Positions 24,125-32,544 of a stretch of DNA of 34,670 nucleotides are shown piece after piece (positions within the stretch are counted from its first letter, which is position 1; the number at the start of each line of letters is the position of its first letter). A program made the translations under genes and the position numbers. The stretch comes from an uncultured Subdoligranulum sp. Its GTDB lineage: Bacteria; Bacillota_A; Clostridia; Oscillospirales; Ruminococcaceae. The DNA is taken from NCBI RefSeq assembly GCF_937890665.1, contig NZ_CALADU010000285.1, positions 1-34,670 on the forward strand, in the 5' to 3' direction. The notes beneath the pieces are model-generated. The model did not search any database. It had not been told where the DNA came from and saw only the letters and a program-made list of their open reading frames with translations.

Positions 24125-25434
24125 CGCCCCGCCGATTGGCCGTTAAGGCACTGATGCATCAAGAGCAGGCAGGATATGCCAATCTGGTCTTGGATGCGGA
24201 GCTGAGAAAGTGTGTGCCGCCGCTGGAGGCGCGAGATGCTGCGTTTGCAGCAAGAATTTTTTATACAGTTCTTGAATATCAGCCATTATTGGATTCCCTG
24301 TTGAACCGATTTTGTAAAAAGCCGGTAGAAAAAATGGACGCCCCGGTGCGTGCCATTTTGCGGGCGGGGTTGGCACAAGCGCGCTACATGGAGGTGCCGT
24401 TGCCGGCGGCGGTGAATGAATCGGTCAAATTGACCAAGGCTATGGGAAAAACCAGTGCGGCTGGAATGGTCAATGCAGTTTTACGCCGTGCCGCAGTGGT
24501 GTCGGTGCAGCCGGAAGACTTTGCCGATCCGTTGGAACGGTTACAGGTATACGAGTGCTTATCGCCGTCTGTAGCAAAGCTGTTGTATGAACAGTATGGA
24601 CAAGAGGCGTTTGCGTTGGCGGAGGCGTTCCGCGCAAGTTCTGTTTCTGCAATCCGAGTGAATACTCTGCAGACCAGCGACGAGGCACTGACCGAAGAAC
24701 TGCGAGCTGCGGGACATACGGTCCAAGAAGGGCCATGGCCACACGCCTTACTGGTTGCGTTTCAAGGGTCGCCGGCCACAGGAGCCGCATTTACAAGAGG
24801 CGATTACCATGTACAAGGTTTAGCCAGTCAATTTGCAGCTTTATGTGTACAAGCAAAACCCGGACAGAAAGTGTTGGACCTTTGTGCAGCACCAGGCGGC
24901 AAAAGCTTGACCCTTGCCCAGCAGATGGAAAACACTGGGGCGTTGATCAGCGGAGAAGCTGTTCCGGCTCGGGTAACGCTCATTGAAAAAGCGTTTGCAC
25001 GATGTGGTGTGACCTGCGGGAAAGCAGTTCATAACGATGCGACGATTCGGCGCGATGACTGGGGCCGCTTTGACCGGGTACTCTGTGATGTGCCTTGTTC
25101 CGGCTTGGGCGTCATTGCGAAAAAGCCGGACATCCGTTATAAAGATTTAGCGGGTATGGAGAATTTGTGCGCCATTCAGCAAAAAATCTTGCAAAATGGG
25201 GCGGATTCTCTTGCCGAAAACGGCCGTTTGGTGTATTCTACCTGTACGGTCAATTCTCAGGAGAACCAAGCGCAAATCGAATGTTTCCTGCGCAAGAATC
25301 CGGATTTTCGGGTGGTCGCGCCGGAAATTTCCTTGCCCGGCATGCAGGCGGGCCCTTTGGGAACCCTGTTTTTGCCGCATAAAACCGGTACAGATGGCTT
25401 TTTTGTAGCCATTTTGGAAAAACTTTCGACATAA
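24121..25434 (+). CDS. rsmB: 16S rRNA (cytosine967-C5)-methyltransferase
   Basis: RsmB methylates 16S rRNA using SAM. The 437-residue protein has the expected N-terminal NusB-like domain (TPRRLAVKALMHQEQAGYANLVLD, about 1-140) and a C-terminal Rossmann methyltransferase with the SAM motif VLDLCAAPGGKS, CDVPCSGLGVI (catalytic Cys) and YSTCTVNSQENQ (second Cys). GTG 24121 overlaps the fmt stop as GTGA and gives the family N-terminus; the upstream ATG 24082 would overlap fmt deeply. A promoter for the next gene lies in its last codons. Confidence 0.94.
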   Translation: MTPRRLAVKALMHQEQAGYANLVLDAELRKCVPPLEARDAAFAARIFYTVLEYQPLLDSLLNRFCKKPVEKMDAPVRAILRAGLAQARYMEVPLPAAVNESVKLTKAMGKTSAAGMVNAVLRRAAVVSVQPEDFADPLERLQVYECLSPSVAKLLYEQYGQEAFALAEAFRASSVSAIRVNTLQTSDEALTEELRAAGHTVQEGPWPHALLVAFQGSPATGAAFTRGDYHVQGLASQFAALCVQAKPGQKVLDLCAAPGGKSLTLAQQMENTGALISGEAVPARVTLIEKAFARCGVTCGKAVHNDATIRRDDWGRFDRVLCDVPCSGLGVIAKKPDIRYKDLAGMENLCAIQQKILQNGADSLAENGRLVYSTCTVNSQENQAQIECFLRKNPDFRVVAPEISLPGMQAGPLGTLFLPHKTGTDGFFVAILEKLST

Positions 25435-25453
25435 TTTTGGTTTATACTATAAT
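25426..25453 (+). promoter_or_regulatory. Internal promoter for rlmN
   Basis: TCGACA at 25426-25431 (end of rsmB) and TATAAT at 25448-25453 are 16 bases apart, giving a start near 25460, 25 bases before rlmN. Confidence 0.55.
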
Positions 25454-25484
25454 GATGGAAGTTTCGGGAAAGGAGGGGAAATCT

Positions 25485-26537
25485 ATGGGTGAGACAGAAA
25501 AAATTTGTTTATCGGATCTGACGCTGGACCATCAGACCGCATATTTGGTGGGGCTGGGACAGCCGAAATTTCGTGCAAAACAGATTTTTAAATGGCTGCA
25601 TCAAAAATTGGTGACGGATTTTTCCCAAATGACCGATCAGCCCAAGACGTTATTGACGCTGTTGGAAGAGCAATGTACCATCGCGGCACCGAGTATTCGC
25701 CGCAGGCAGCAATCAAAAGATGGTACGGTTAAGTATCTCTTGCAACTGGCAGATGGCAACTGTATTGAAACGGTACTCATGCGGTACAAGTACGGTAACA
25801 CCGTTTGCGTGTCTACACAAGTAGGGTGCGCGATGGGATGCCGATTTTGCGCGTCTACGCAAGCGGGCCGTGTGCGGGATTTGACGCCCGGAGAGATCGC
25901 CTCGGAAGTGTATACGGCGCAGAAAGATACCGGCGAACGTGTCTCGCACATCGTGTTAATGGGAATCGGAGAACCGCTGCATAACTTCGACAATGTGATG
26001 GACTTTCTGGAAATCATTTCCTGTCCAGAAGGTGTTAACATTGGCATGCGTAACATCAGCCTTTCCACCTGTGGTCTGGTTCCGAAGATTGATGAATTGG
26101 CTAAGCGGCATTTACAGTTGACGCTTTCCGTTTCGCTGCATGCGCCGGATAACAAGGTTCGGTCCTCCATGATGCCGGTGAACGATGCATACCCGCTGGA
26201 GGAACTGATTCCTGCTTGCAGGCGCTATCAGAAAGAAACCGGTCGCCGTATCAGTTTTGAATATTCCATGGTCCGCGGCGTCAACGACAGCGCGGAGATG
26301 GCGCAAAAGCTGGCGCATTTGATTCAGGGGATGGGAGCCCACGTAAATTTGATTCCCATCAACCCGGTGGATGGCAGCCCATATTCCGCCACGGATGAAG
26401 CCAACGTGCGCCGGTTCCAACAGGAGTTGGAACATTTGGGGGTCAATGCAACGGTAAGGCGGCGGTTGGGCACTGATATTAGCGCGGCCTGCGGTCAGCT
26501 ACGGCGGGAAGATGCCCAACAAGCAGCCACCCAATGA
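25485..26537 (+). CDS. rlmN: 23S rRNA/tRNA adenine-C2 methyltransferase RlmN
   Basis: A radical-SAM enzyme that methylates C2 of A2503 in 23S rRNA and an adenine in tRNA. The CxxxCxxC cluster motif reads CAMGCRFC, preceded by VCVSTQVG. The GIGEPLHN motif, NISLSTCGLV and SLHAPDN are family marks, and the C-terminal segment VRRRLGTDISAACGQLR holds the methyl-carrying Cys. The 350-residue length is normal. AAGGAGGGG at 25470-25478 fixes ATG 25485; the earlier ATG at 25437 overlaps the promoter. Confidence 0.95.
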   Translation: MGETEKICLSDLTLDHQTAYLVGLGQPKFRAKQIFKWLHQKLVTDFSQMTDQPKTLLTLLEEQCTIAAPSIRRRQQSKDGTVKYLLQLADGNCIETVLMRYKYGNTVCVSTQVGCAMGCRFCASTQAGRVRDLTPGEIASEVYTAQKDTGERVSHIVLMGIGEPLHNFDNVMDFLEIISCPEGVNIGMRNISLSTCGLVPKIDELAKRHLQLTLSVSLHAPDNKVRSSMMPVNDAYPLEELIPACRRYQKETGRRISFEYSMVRGVNDSAEMAQKLAHLIQGMGAHVNLIPINPVDGSPYSATDEANVRRFQQELEHLGVNATVRRRLGTDISAACGQLRREDAQQAATQ

Positions 26538-26590
26538 ACTGGAAAGACTATATTCTGTGAGTGAGTAAACCAAGGAAAGGAACGTCCTGA

Positions 26591-27340
26591 ATGAAGATCG
26601 CCGCGATCACCGATATCGGCAGTTGTCGCCAGGAAAATCAAGATAATTACTGTGCGCAGCAGCTGGCGGGCGGTACGGCCTGGGGCATTGTATGTGATGG
26701 CATGGGGGGCGTGAACGGCGGGCGAATTGCAGCCCGCATAGCAACGGATACCATGCAGCAATATTTTGCCAGACAGATGCGTGCATTACAGCCGGGGGGA
26801 GAAAAAAGTTTTATCATGCGGGGGTTCGATGTGACGAACCGCGCTGTGTATGATAAAGCAACTTCGGACCCCGAAATGTTAGGCATGGGAACAACCGGCG
26901 TGTGCGCGTATGCAGGCAATGGCTATGCACATATTGTTCATGCCGGGGATTCCCGAGCGTATCTGTATCATGAAGGTGACTTGCGGCAGATTACGCGGGA
27001 TCACTCTATGGTACAGCAGCTGGTAGATAGCGGCCAGATCACGCGGGAACAAGCGTCTCTTCATCCGCAGAAAAACCTGATCACCCGTGCATTGGGGGTC
27101 GCGGCCAATATCGTGCCGGAATACAACCGCTGTGAGATAGAGGCCGGAGATATTTTGCTTTTGTGTACTGACGGACTGACCAACATGGTTCCGGATAGTG
27201 AGATTGCCCGGATCTTGAAAGAAGTTCCGTTTTTTGATGCCACCAACATTTTGGTGGACCGTGCGCTGCAGGCGGGCGGACAGGATAACATCACGGTTTT
27301 GCTAATGGGCGTGGAAACAACGGAGGTCAACAATGGATAA
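26591..27340 (+). CDS. stp: PP2C-type Ser/Thr protein phosphatase
   Basis: The cytoplasmic, metal-dependent phosphatase (Stp/PrpC) that reverses the action of the kinase encoded next. The 249-residue protein shows the PP2C motifs in order: TDIGSCRQENQDN, VCDGMGGVNGG, GMGTTGVCA, VHAGDSRAYLYHEGDLRQITRDHS, LLCTDGLTNMV and GGQDNITVLL. The metal-binding aspartates are all present. It overlaps prkC by eight bases, so kinase and phosphatase are translated together. Confidence 0.95.
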   Translation: MKIAAITDIGSCRQENQDNYCAQQLAGGTAWGIVCDGMGGVNGGRIAARIATDTMQQYFARQMRALQPGGEKSFIMRGFDVTNRAVYDKATSDPEMLGMGTTGVCAYAGNGYAHIVHAGDSRAYLYHEGDLRQITRDHSMVQQLVDSGQITREQASLHPQKNLITRALGVAANIVPEYNRCEIEAGDILLLCTDGLTNMVPDSEIARILKEVPFFDATNILVDRALQAGGQDNITVLLMGVETTEVNNG

Positions 27341-29234
27341 TCTGATTGGGAAACGACTGGATGGCCGGTATTTGATTCAAAGTCTGGTCGGTGTCGGCGG
27401 CATGGCCAACGTGTACCGCGGTGTCGATGAAAAGACTGGAAATGCCATCGCGGTGAAAGTACTGAAAGAAGAGTTTTTGGATAACGAGGAACTGGTTCGC
27501 CGCTTCAAAAATGAGTCTAAGGCGATTTCTATTCTGGATCATCCCAACATCGTCAAAGTATATGATGTGTCAGTCACCGATCGTCTGCAATATATTGTGA
27601 TGGAATACGTGGATGGCATCACGCTGAAGGAATATCTCAAACAGCGCGGTGGAGCCCTTACTTGGAAAGAAACCGTACACTTTGCTACGCAGGTGTTGGG
27701 GGCTTTGCAGCATGCACATTCCAAGGGAATTATTCACCGGGACGTTAAGCCGCAGAACATCATGCTGTTGGCAGATGGCTCCATCAAAATGATGGACTTT
27801 GGCATTGCTCGCTTCTCTCGCGCACAAAGCCAGACGGTCAGCGATAAAGCCATTGGCTCGGTGCATTACATCAGCCCTGAACAGGCAAAAGGCGACAAGA
27901 CCGATGCTCGTACCGATATCTATTCGGTGGGCGTGATGCTGTATGAGATGCTCTCTGGCCGGTTGCCCTTTGATGGGGACGGTGCGGTGTCCATTGCAAT
28001 CATGCAGATTTCCGATAAGGCAAAGCCGTTGGCGCAGGTTGCGCCCAACGTGCCGGAAGGCCTTCGTCAGATCACGGAAAAGGCCATGGAAAAAGATCCT
28101 GCCAAACGCTATCAAAGTGCGCAGGAAATGTTGAACGCTATTGAGGAATTTAAGCGTAACCCGTCGGTGCGCTTCGAATACGAGTACAGAAATATGCAGG
28201 ATAATCCCGAAAAGAGCATTAACCGTGTTGTCAACAACGCAAAAGCCGGCAGCAAGGGCAGCAATATCCGCACCAGCGAGGCGCGCCGTGTGGGAACCTC
28301 CAATCCCGGTCGGAGCAAATCCAGCAAGAAAAAGAATAAAGAGAAAAAGCCGTTTTCTCTTTTGCCGATCTTCTTCGGCATGGCGGTGGCCTTTGTAATC
28401 GGCGCGGCCATTTTGGTCTATTTGATTTTCACGAACTCCAGCAACCTGTTGTTCTCTAACCGGCAGGATGTTACGATAGTGAATTTTGTAGGCCAGACGT
28501 TGGATGAATACCGTGCGTCGGAGTACAATACGTTGCTCAAATTGCAGGAAGCGGAGGAATACAATTCGACATATCCTGCCGGTACCATCATTCGTCAAAA
28601 CCCTAAAGCGGGCCGTACGGTGAAGGAAGGCCAAAAAATCACCTTAACGGTTAGTCTGGGAACCCAGTATGTGACCATACCCGAAACCAAAAACATGGTG
28701 GCTGCCGATGCAGAGCAAACTCTGAAAGATTTAGGGTTGAACGTGATGCAAAAGCCCATGCAGGATAACACGGTGGCCAACGGTGCGGTAATTTACACCA
28801 GCCCTGCGGCGGGAGAAACCGTGGAAGGTGATTCTACGGTGATCATGTATGTGAGCCGTGCGGTGATTGACTCCACAGTGACGATCCCCAGCCTCACGGG
28901 TAAGTTGGTCGATGATGCGCGTAGCGACGTGAAGGATTTGAATGTTTCGATCCGCGTGGTGGAGCAGGCTAGCGACCAACCGGCAGGTACGGTTTTGAAC
29001 CAGAGCCCTGCGGCTGGCACGAAAGCGCGTGTAAGTACAGTAATTACGTTGATTGTTTCTAATGGCATCCCGGAAACGCCAGTGGAAACGCCGGCACCGG
29101 AAAATTCGGACGGAACCATTGCCGAAAGCTGGTGGCAGAGCAATGACGGCAGCCATACGATCCACCAGCTGCCGGACGGCACCATGTGGAATGAAGACGG
29201 CGTGCTGTGCGACTCGCAAGGCAATCCTAAATAA
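27333..29234 (+). CDS. prkC: PASTA-domain Ser/Thr protein kinase (PrkC/Stk1)
   Basis: A transmembrane Hanks-type kinase that senses peptidoglycan outside and phosphorylates proteins inside. The kinase domain (about 10-272) has the glycine loop VGVGGMANVYRG, Lys42, HRDVKPQN (Asp137) and DFG (155-157). A lysine-rich juxtamembrane stretch (about 305-340) precedes one membrane helix (341-366). Three PASTA repeats follow (about 377-443, 445-510, 513-577). The last 55 residues form a further tail with an EAESWW-like tryptophan pair and many Asp, Asn and Gly; this tail is not part of a PASTA unit. In Bacillus the homologue triggers germination by muropeptides, which would suit the sporulation genes downstream. 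Confidence 0.95.
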   Translation: MDNLIGKRLDGRYLIQSLVGVGGMANVYRGVDEKTGNAIAVKVLKEEFLDNEELVRRFKNESKAISILDHPNIVKVYDVSVTDRLQYIVMEYVDGITLKEYLKQRGGALTWKETVHFATQVLGALQHAHSKGIIHRDVKPQNIMLLADGSIKMMDFGIARFSRAQSQTVSDKAIGSVHYISPEQAKGDKTDARTDIYSVGVMLYEMLSGRLPFDGDGAVSIAIMQISDKAKPLAQVAPNVPEGLRQITEKAMEKDPAKRYQSAQEMLNAIEEFKRNPSVRFEYEYRNMQDNPEKSINRVVNNAKAGSKGSNIRTSEARRVGTSNPGRSKSSKKKNKEKKPFSLLPIFFGMAVAFVIGAAILVYLIFTNSSNLLFSNRQDVTIVNFVGQTLDEYRASEYNTLLKLQEAEEYNSTYPAGTIIRQNPKAGRTVKEGQKITLTVSLGTQYVTIPETKNMVAADAEQTLKDLGLNVMQKPMQDNTVANGAVIYTSPAAGETVEGDSTVIMYVSRAVIDSTVTIPSLTGKLVDDARSDVKDLNVSIRVVEQASDQPAGTVLNQSPAAGTKARVSTVITLIVSNGIPETPVETPAPENSDGTIAESWWQSNDGSHTIHQLPDGTMWNEDGVLCDSQGNPK

Positions 29235-30109
29235 TGATGCAGGGAACGATGGCGTATATTACAAAAGGCATCGGCGGGTTTTACTATGTCCGTACAGAGG
29301 ACGGCATTGTAGAATGCAAAGCACGCGGTATATTCCGTAAGAGCGGTATTAAGCCGGTGGCAGGCGACAATGTAGTGTTGTCCCCCGACGGCTCGATGAT
29401 CGATGCGATTTTGCCGCGAAAGAATGTATTTATCCGTCCCCCGGTGGCGAATTTGGATGTCCTCTTTATTGTGGCTAGTACAACCCAGCCGGTTCCCAGT
29501 ACTTTGGTGCTGGATGAGCTGGCAGCGGCTGCGGTTTATAAAGAGGTGCAGCCGGTCTTGGTTGTGACCAAAGCCGATTTGGCTGCAGCTGACATGCTTA
29601 AACAGGCTTATGCTACAAGCAAAATTCCGTTGATTCAACTGCATTATGAGACTGGTGAAGGTCTTGAAGAAATCCGTGGGTATATTCGAGGCCATCTATG
29701 TGCATTTTGCGGGAACTCTGGTGTGGGAAAGTCTACGCTTCTAAACGCATTGGCGCCGGAACTGAACCGAGAAACCGGCCAGATTAGCCAAAAGTTGGGA
29801 CGTGGACGGCATACGACCCGCGAGGTGGAAATTTTCGAAATCTGCGGCGGACGTTTGGCGGATACACCGGGGTTTGCGAGTCTGGAAGCCCAGAAGTTGT
29901 GCCGAATCCCCAAAGAGGATTTGCAACACACTTTTCCAGAGTTTGAACCATACTTTGGGCAATGCCGCTTTACGGGGTGCTCGCATCGCAGCGAGACGGG
30001 CTGTGCTGTACGTGCCGCGGTAGAGGAAGGCAATATCAGTAAGACGCGCTACGCCAGTTATCTGGCTATGTATGAGGAAGCCAGCGTCCGGAAAGAGTGG
30101 GAACGATGA
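29234..30109 (+). CDS. rsgA: Ribosome small subunit-dependent GTPase A
   Basis: RsgA is a GTPase that checks late 30S assembly. It has an OB fold (residues 1-70, YITKGIGGFYYVRTEDG), then a circularly permuted GTPase with TKADL before the P-loop GNSGVGKST, and a zinc knuckle C-x4-C-x-H-x5-C (CRFTGCSHRSETGC). The 291-residue length is normal. ATG 29234 overlaps the prkC stop (TAATG); ATG 29249 gives an N-terminus closer to the family and follows AGGGA, so it is an equal candidate. rpe, which often follows, is missing, and thiN comes next with a four-base overlap. Confidence 0.95.
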   Translation: MMQGTMAYITKGIGGFYYVRTEDGIVECKARGIFRKSGIKPVAGDNVVLSPDGSMIDAILPRKNVFIRPPVANLDVLFIVASTTQPVPSTLVLDELAAAAVYKEVQPVLVVTKADLAAADMLKQAYATSKIPLIQLHYETGEGLEEIRGYIRGHLCAFCGNSGVGKSTLLNALAPELNRETGQISQKLGRGRHTTREVEIFEICGGRLADTPGFASLEAQKLCRIPKEDLQHTFPEFEPYFGQCRFTGCSHRSETGCAVRAAVEEGNISKTRYASYLAMYEEASVRKEWER

Positions 30110-30741
30110 AAAAACGAGCCGTTGTGTTTTCAGCGGTACCGATTGGAACGGAGATGGCCTCCTATCTACAGCCGCAGGATTTTATCGTTGCATGCGATGC
30201 GGGGTACCGCAACGCCGCCAAACTGGGGGTGCGGCCGGATCTCATTGTAGGGGATTTCGACTCGGCTCCGCAGCCTGTTACAGATTGGGAAACGATTGTC
30301 CTGCCTCACGTGAAAGACGATACCGACACTCAGTTCGCTGCCCGATGGTTGGTTGAACATGGATATGAGGAAGCGGTCCTGTTGGGGGCATTAGGCGGCG
30401 CACGTGTAGAGCATATGTTTGCGAATATCTCTACCGGTTTATATTTGAGCCTTCATGGGGTGCATACTGTTTTGGCAGATTCGAAAAGCGAGATGCATTT
30501 CCTTTTGCCGGAATGTCCCTTAGCGTTGGCACGCAAGGACTGGATGTATCTGTCGGTTTTTGCACTGGGGGAACCGATGACAGGCGTTACCTTAGAAGGT
30601 GTTTACTATCCATTACAAGATGCAACCCTTTCGGAATTGGACTATCCGCTGGGAACCAGCAATGAATTTACCGAACCCATCGCACACTTGCAGTGCCGCA
30701 CAGGCCATGGTCTTGTGGTACTGACGCGGGCAGATGGGTAA
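30106..30741 (+). CDS. thiN: Thiamine diphosphokinase
   Basis: Transfers diphosphate from ATP to thiamine to make the cofactor ThDP. The 211-residue protein has the N-terminal catalytic region CDAGYRNAAKLGVRPDLIVGDFDS, the acidic motif DDTDTQFAARWL and GALGGARVEHMFANI, then the C-terminal beta domain. In the last motif a glutamate stands where the family usually has aspartate (GGRxDH). The start ATG 30106 overlaps the rsgA stop (ATGA). The reading frame is open to 30097, but that ATG has no better ribosome site. Confidence 0.9.
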   Translation: MKKRAVVFSAVPIGTEMASYLQPQDFIVACDAGYRNAAKLGVRPDLIVGDFDSAPQPVTDWETIVLPHVKDDTDTQFAARWLVEHGYEEAVLLGALGGARVEHMFANISTGLYLSLHGVHTVLADSKSEMHFLLPECPLALARKDWMYLSVFALGEPMTGVTLEGVYYPLQDATLSELDYPLGTSNEFTEPIAHLQCRTGHGLVVLTRADG

Positions 30742-30766
30742 CACAGCACAGCAATCGTTGCATAGT

Positions 30767-30805
30767 ATGGCATACATCGCAAGCTGAAAGTGAGGTGTAT
30801 GCCAT
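30767..30805 (+). promoter_or_regulatory. Stem that encloses the spoVM start codon
   Basis: ATGGCATACA (30767-30776) is perfectly complementary to TGTATGCCAT (30796-30805). In RNA this is a 10-bp stem, plus one G-U pair at the base, whose 19-base loop carries the GAGG of the ribosome site and whose right arm contains the A and U of the start codon at 30804. It could regulate translation, or as DNA could be a repressor dyad. Confidence 0.55.
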
Positions 30806-30872
30806 GCATGTGGTTGTGGTTCGCTGCCCGCGCGCGTTGCGCTGGCTGCTTCGCGCAGCATTCAAGGTCTAA
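30804..30872 (+). CDS. spoVM: SpoVM-like 22-residue spore morphogenesis peptide
   Basis: SpoVM is a tiny amphipathic helix that marks the convex forespore membrane and anchors SpoIVA there. This 22-codon frame starts with M-H-V-V-V-V and ends in A-F-K-V. Aligned without gaps to the 26-residue Bacillus peptide (from memory), it shares Pro9, Leu12, Arg17 and Ala18, with basic residues kept at 7 and 10 and aliphatics at 6, 15 and 16. Arg10, Arg13, Arg17 and Lys21 line one helical face. GAGGTG lies six bases upstream. The position after stp-prkC-rsgA-thiN equals the Bacillus spoVM site, and sipL and spoIVA follow at once. It is four residues shorter than in Bacillus, and a terminator follows. Confidence 0.82.
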   Translation: MHVVVVRCPRALRWLLRAAFKV

Positions 30873-30884
30873 CAACTTCTCAAA

Positions 30885-30917
30885 AATCCCTGCCGCAAGG
30901 CAGGGATTATTTTTTTG
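30885..30917 (+). terminator. Terminator after spoVM
   Basis: AATCCCTGCC (30885-30894) pairs perfectly with GGCAGGGATT (30899-30908) around GCAA, followed by ATTTTTTTG. Confidence 0.94.
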
Positions 30918-30934
30918 CCCCACCGCATATACAT
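30905..30934 (+). promoter_or_regulatory. Possible sigma-E promoter of sipL-spoIVA
   Basis: GATTATT at 30905-30911 and CATATACAT at 30926-30934 are 14 bases apart and resemble the sporulation sigma-E pattern (ATATT-like -35, CATACA-like -10). The -35 box would share bases with the terminator. I see no sigma-A promoter between the terminator and sipL. Confidence 0.35.
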
Positions 30935-30980
30935 GCACCAGACAGTCAACCAAGCAATCAACGGAAAGGGGCAATCAAAG

Positions 30981-32531
30981 ATGGAACTTAAGGTGTTTAA
31001 GGACACCATAGCAGCGTATGGCGGGCGATGGGAAACTCGGTTGGAGCTTCCGGTAGAAACGGAGATCCTCATTCCGGACTACCTTCCGGCGGTGTTCAAA
31101 ATCGTCAAGTGTTTGCTGGAACCGGTAGTGCTGCAAAACCGTGTGACAGGGAACCGGTGGCAAAGCGAAGGCTACCTGCGCTGTACGGTATACTATCAAA
31201 GCGATGAGCCGGGATGTAAACTTTACCGTACCGAACAGAAGTTCGCGTTCGAAAAGTCGGTCGAGCTTCCCGCCGGTAATTATGCAGAAGGTCCGGCTCA
31301 AGTATGGGGAGAGCCGGAGTACTGCAACTGCCGAGCAGTCAGCGAACACCGCATCGATCTGCGAGGCGCATACATTTTGTGTGGGGCTGTGTTGGTTACC
31401 AAAGAATGTGAGCTTCTTACTGCCTTGGCGGACTGCGGTATTGAACAGCGAACGCGCTCGCTGTGTGGATTGAACCGCATTGCTGCGGAAGAAAAGACGT
31501 TTACCGCCGAGACAACCCTGCCGATGCCGGATGCAGGCAACGCCATTCTGGATATTGACGGCAGTTTTGTGCTGGGCGGAATATCGCTGCAAACTGGTCA
31601 GGCTAGTGTGCAGGGAACGCTGCAAGTACAGGTGTGTTACCAGCCGGAAGGATCGGAAGAATTGATGGTCCGCCAGAAAGAAATTCCGGTGCAACAGTCG
31701 GTAGAAGTGCCGGGAATTACCGAAGAGGATACCTGCGTAGTGTGGGGAGAGGTCATGGCGTGTACCCTTACGGCTGCGGAAGGAAGCGGGGAAGCGGAGC
31801 TGAATATTACATGGAAGCTGTATCTGACGGCTTGGCATGAATCGACTCGTACAGTGGTGGCAGATGCCTATTCTACAATCTGTCAAACCCAGACGGTGCA
31901 GACCAGTTGTAAACTTTTGCGTCAAACAGCGGAAGTGACTGGTCGAGTGCCGGTGGTATTGGAAGATGATCTGCCGAACCCCAATGTGACGGTGAAAGGC
32001 TGTTTTGTGACGTTGGGGGCGGCGGTGCCTACAACGGCGGAGAGTGCAGAAGACAAAGAAACTTTCCGCTTATGTGGGAAGGGAGTGGCCCATGTTCTGT
32101 GTGCAGACGAACGAGGGGAAGTGACCTGCTACGACAAGACGTTCGTATGGCAGCCAGAAGGAGTCTGGAACGGCAATACGGCAGACGCTTATGCTTGTGC
32201 GGGGGCTTCTGTGGTGCGGGTTAACAGCGGTAAGAACGGGGCACAACTGCGGGTGGAATTGGAAATTCAACTGACAGGTGTGTTGTTGCAAGCAGAAGGC
32301 CGTGAGGCACTGTGTAACGTAGAACTGGGAGAGGAATACGCAGCAGGAAACGATGGACCGGCTTTGTTCCTGTACTATGCCCGACAGGGAGAGCGCGTGT
32401 TTGATATTGCCAAACGTTATCACGCAAGGGCAAGAGATTTGGCAACGGCGAATCATCTGGAAAACGAAGGGGTGCCGCCACAGGACCTTACTACGGAAAC
32501 GGCATGCCTGCTGATTCCGGCGGCATTGTAA
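30981..32531 (+). CDS. sipL: SipL-like SpoIVA-interacting protein (DUF3794 and LysM)
   Basis: SipL of Clostridioides difficile binds SpoIVA through its C-terminal LysM domain and is needed to encase the forespore in coat. This 516-residue protein has the same layout: a long region of DUF3794-type beta repeats (about residues 15-430, e.g. ELPVETEILIPDYLPAVFKIVKC and later VEVPGITEEDTCVVWGEVMAC), then a C-terminal LysM (about 460-516, FLYYARQGERVFDIAKRYHARARDLATANHL). There is no signal peptide, fitting a mother-cell protein. ATG 30981 follows GGAAAGGGG. It lies 13 bases before spoIVA, which strongly supports the assignment. Confidence 0.88.
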   Translation: MELKVFKDTIAAYGGRWETRLELPVETEILIPDYLPAVFKIVKCLLEPVVLQNRVTGNRWQSEGYLRCTVYYQSDEPGCKLYRTEQKFAFEKSVELPAGNYAEGPAQVWGEPEYCNCRAVSEHRIDLRGAYILCGAVLVTKECELLTALADCGIEQRTRSLCGLNRIAAEEKTFTAETTLPMPDAGNAILDIDGSFVLGGISLQTGQASVQGTLQVQVCYQPEGSEELMVRQKEIPVQQSVEVPGITEEDTCVVWGEVMACTLTAAEGSGEAELNITWKLYLTAWHESTRTVVADAYSTICQTQTVQTSCKLLRQTAEVTGRVPVVLEDDLPNPNVTVKGCFVTLGAAVPTTAESAEDKETFRLCGKGVAHVLCADERGEVTCYDKTFVWQPEGVWNGNTADAYACAGASVVRVNSGKNGAQLRVELEIQLTGVLLQAEGREALCNVELGEEYAAGNDGPALFLYYARQGERVFDIAKRYHARARDLATANHLENEGVPPQDLTTETACLLIPAAL

Positions 32532-32544
32532 AGGAGGCGCGACT

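Noticed and set aside
30758..30778. CATACATC at 30771-30778 as a sigma-E -10 box for spoVM
   Set aside because: The -10 resembles the consensus, but no ATATT-like -35 lies 13-15 bases upstream, so I did not list it as a promoter.
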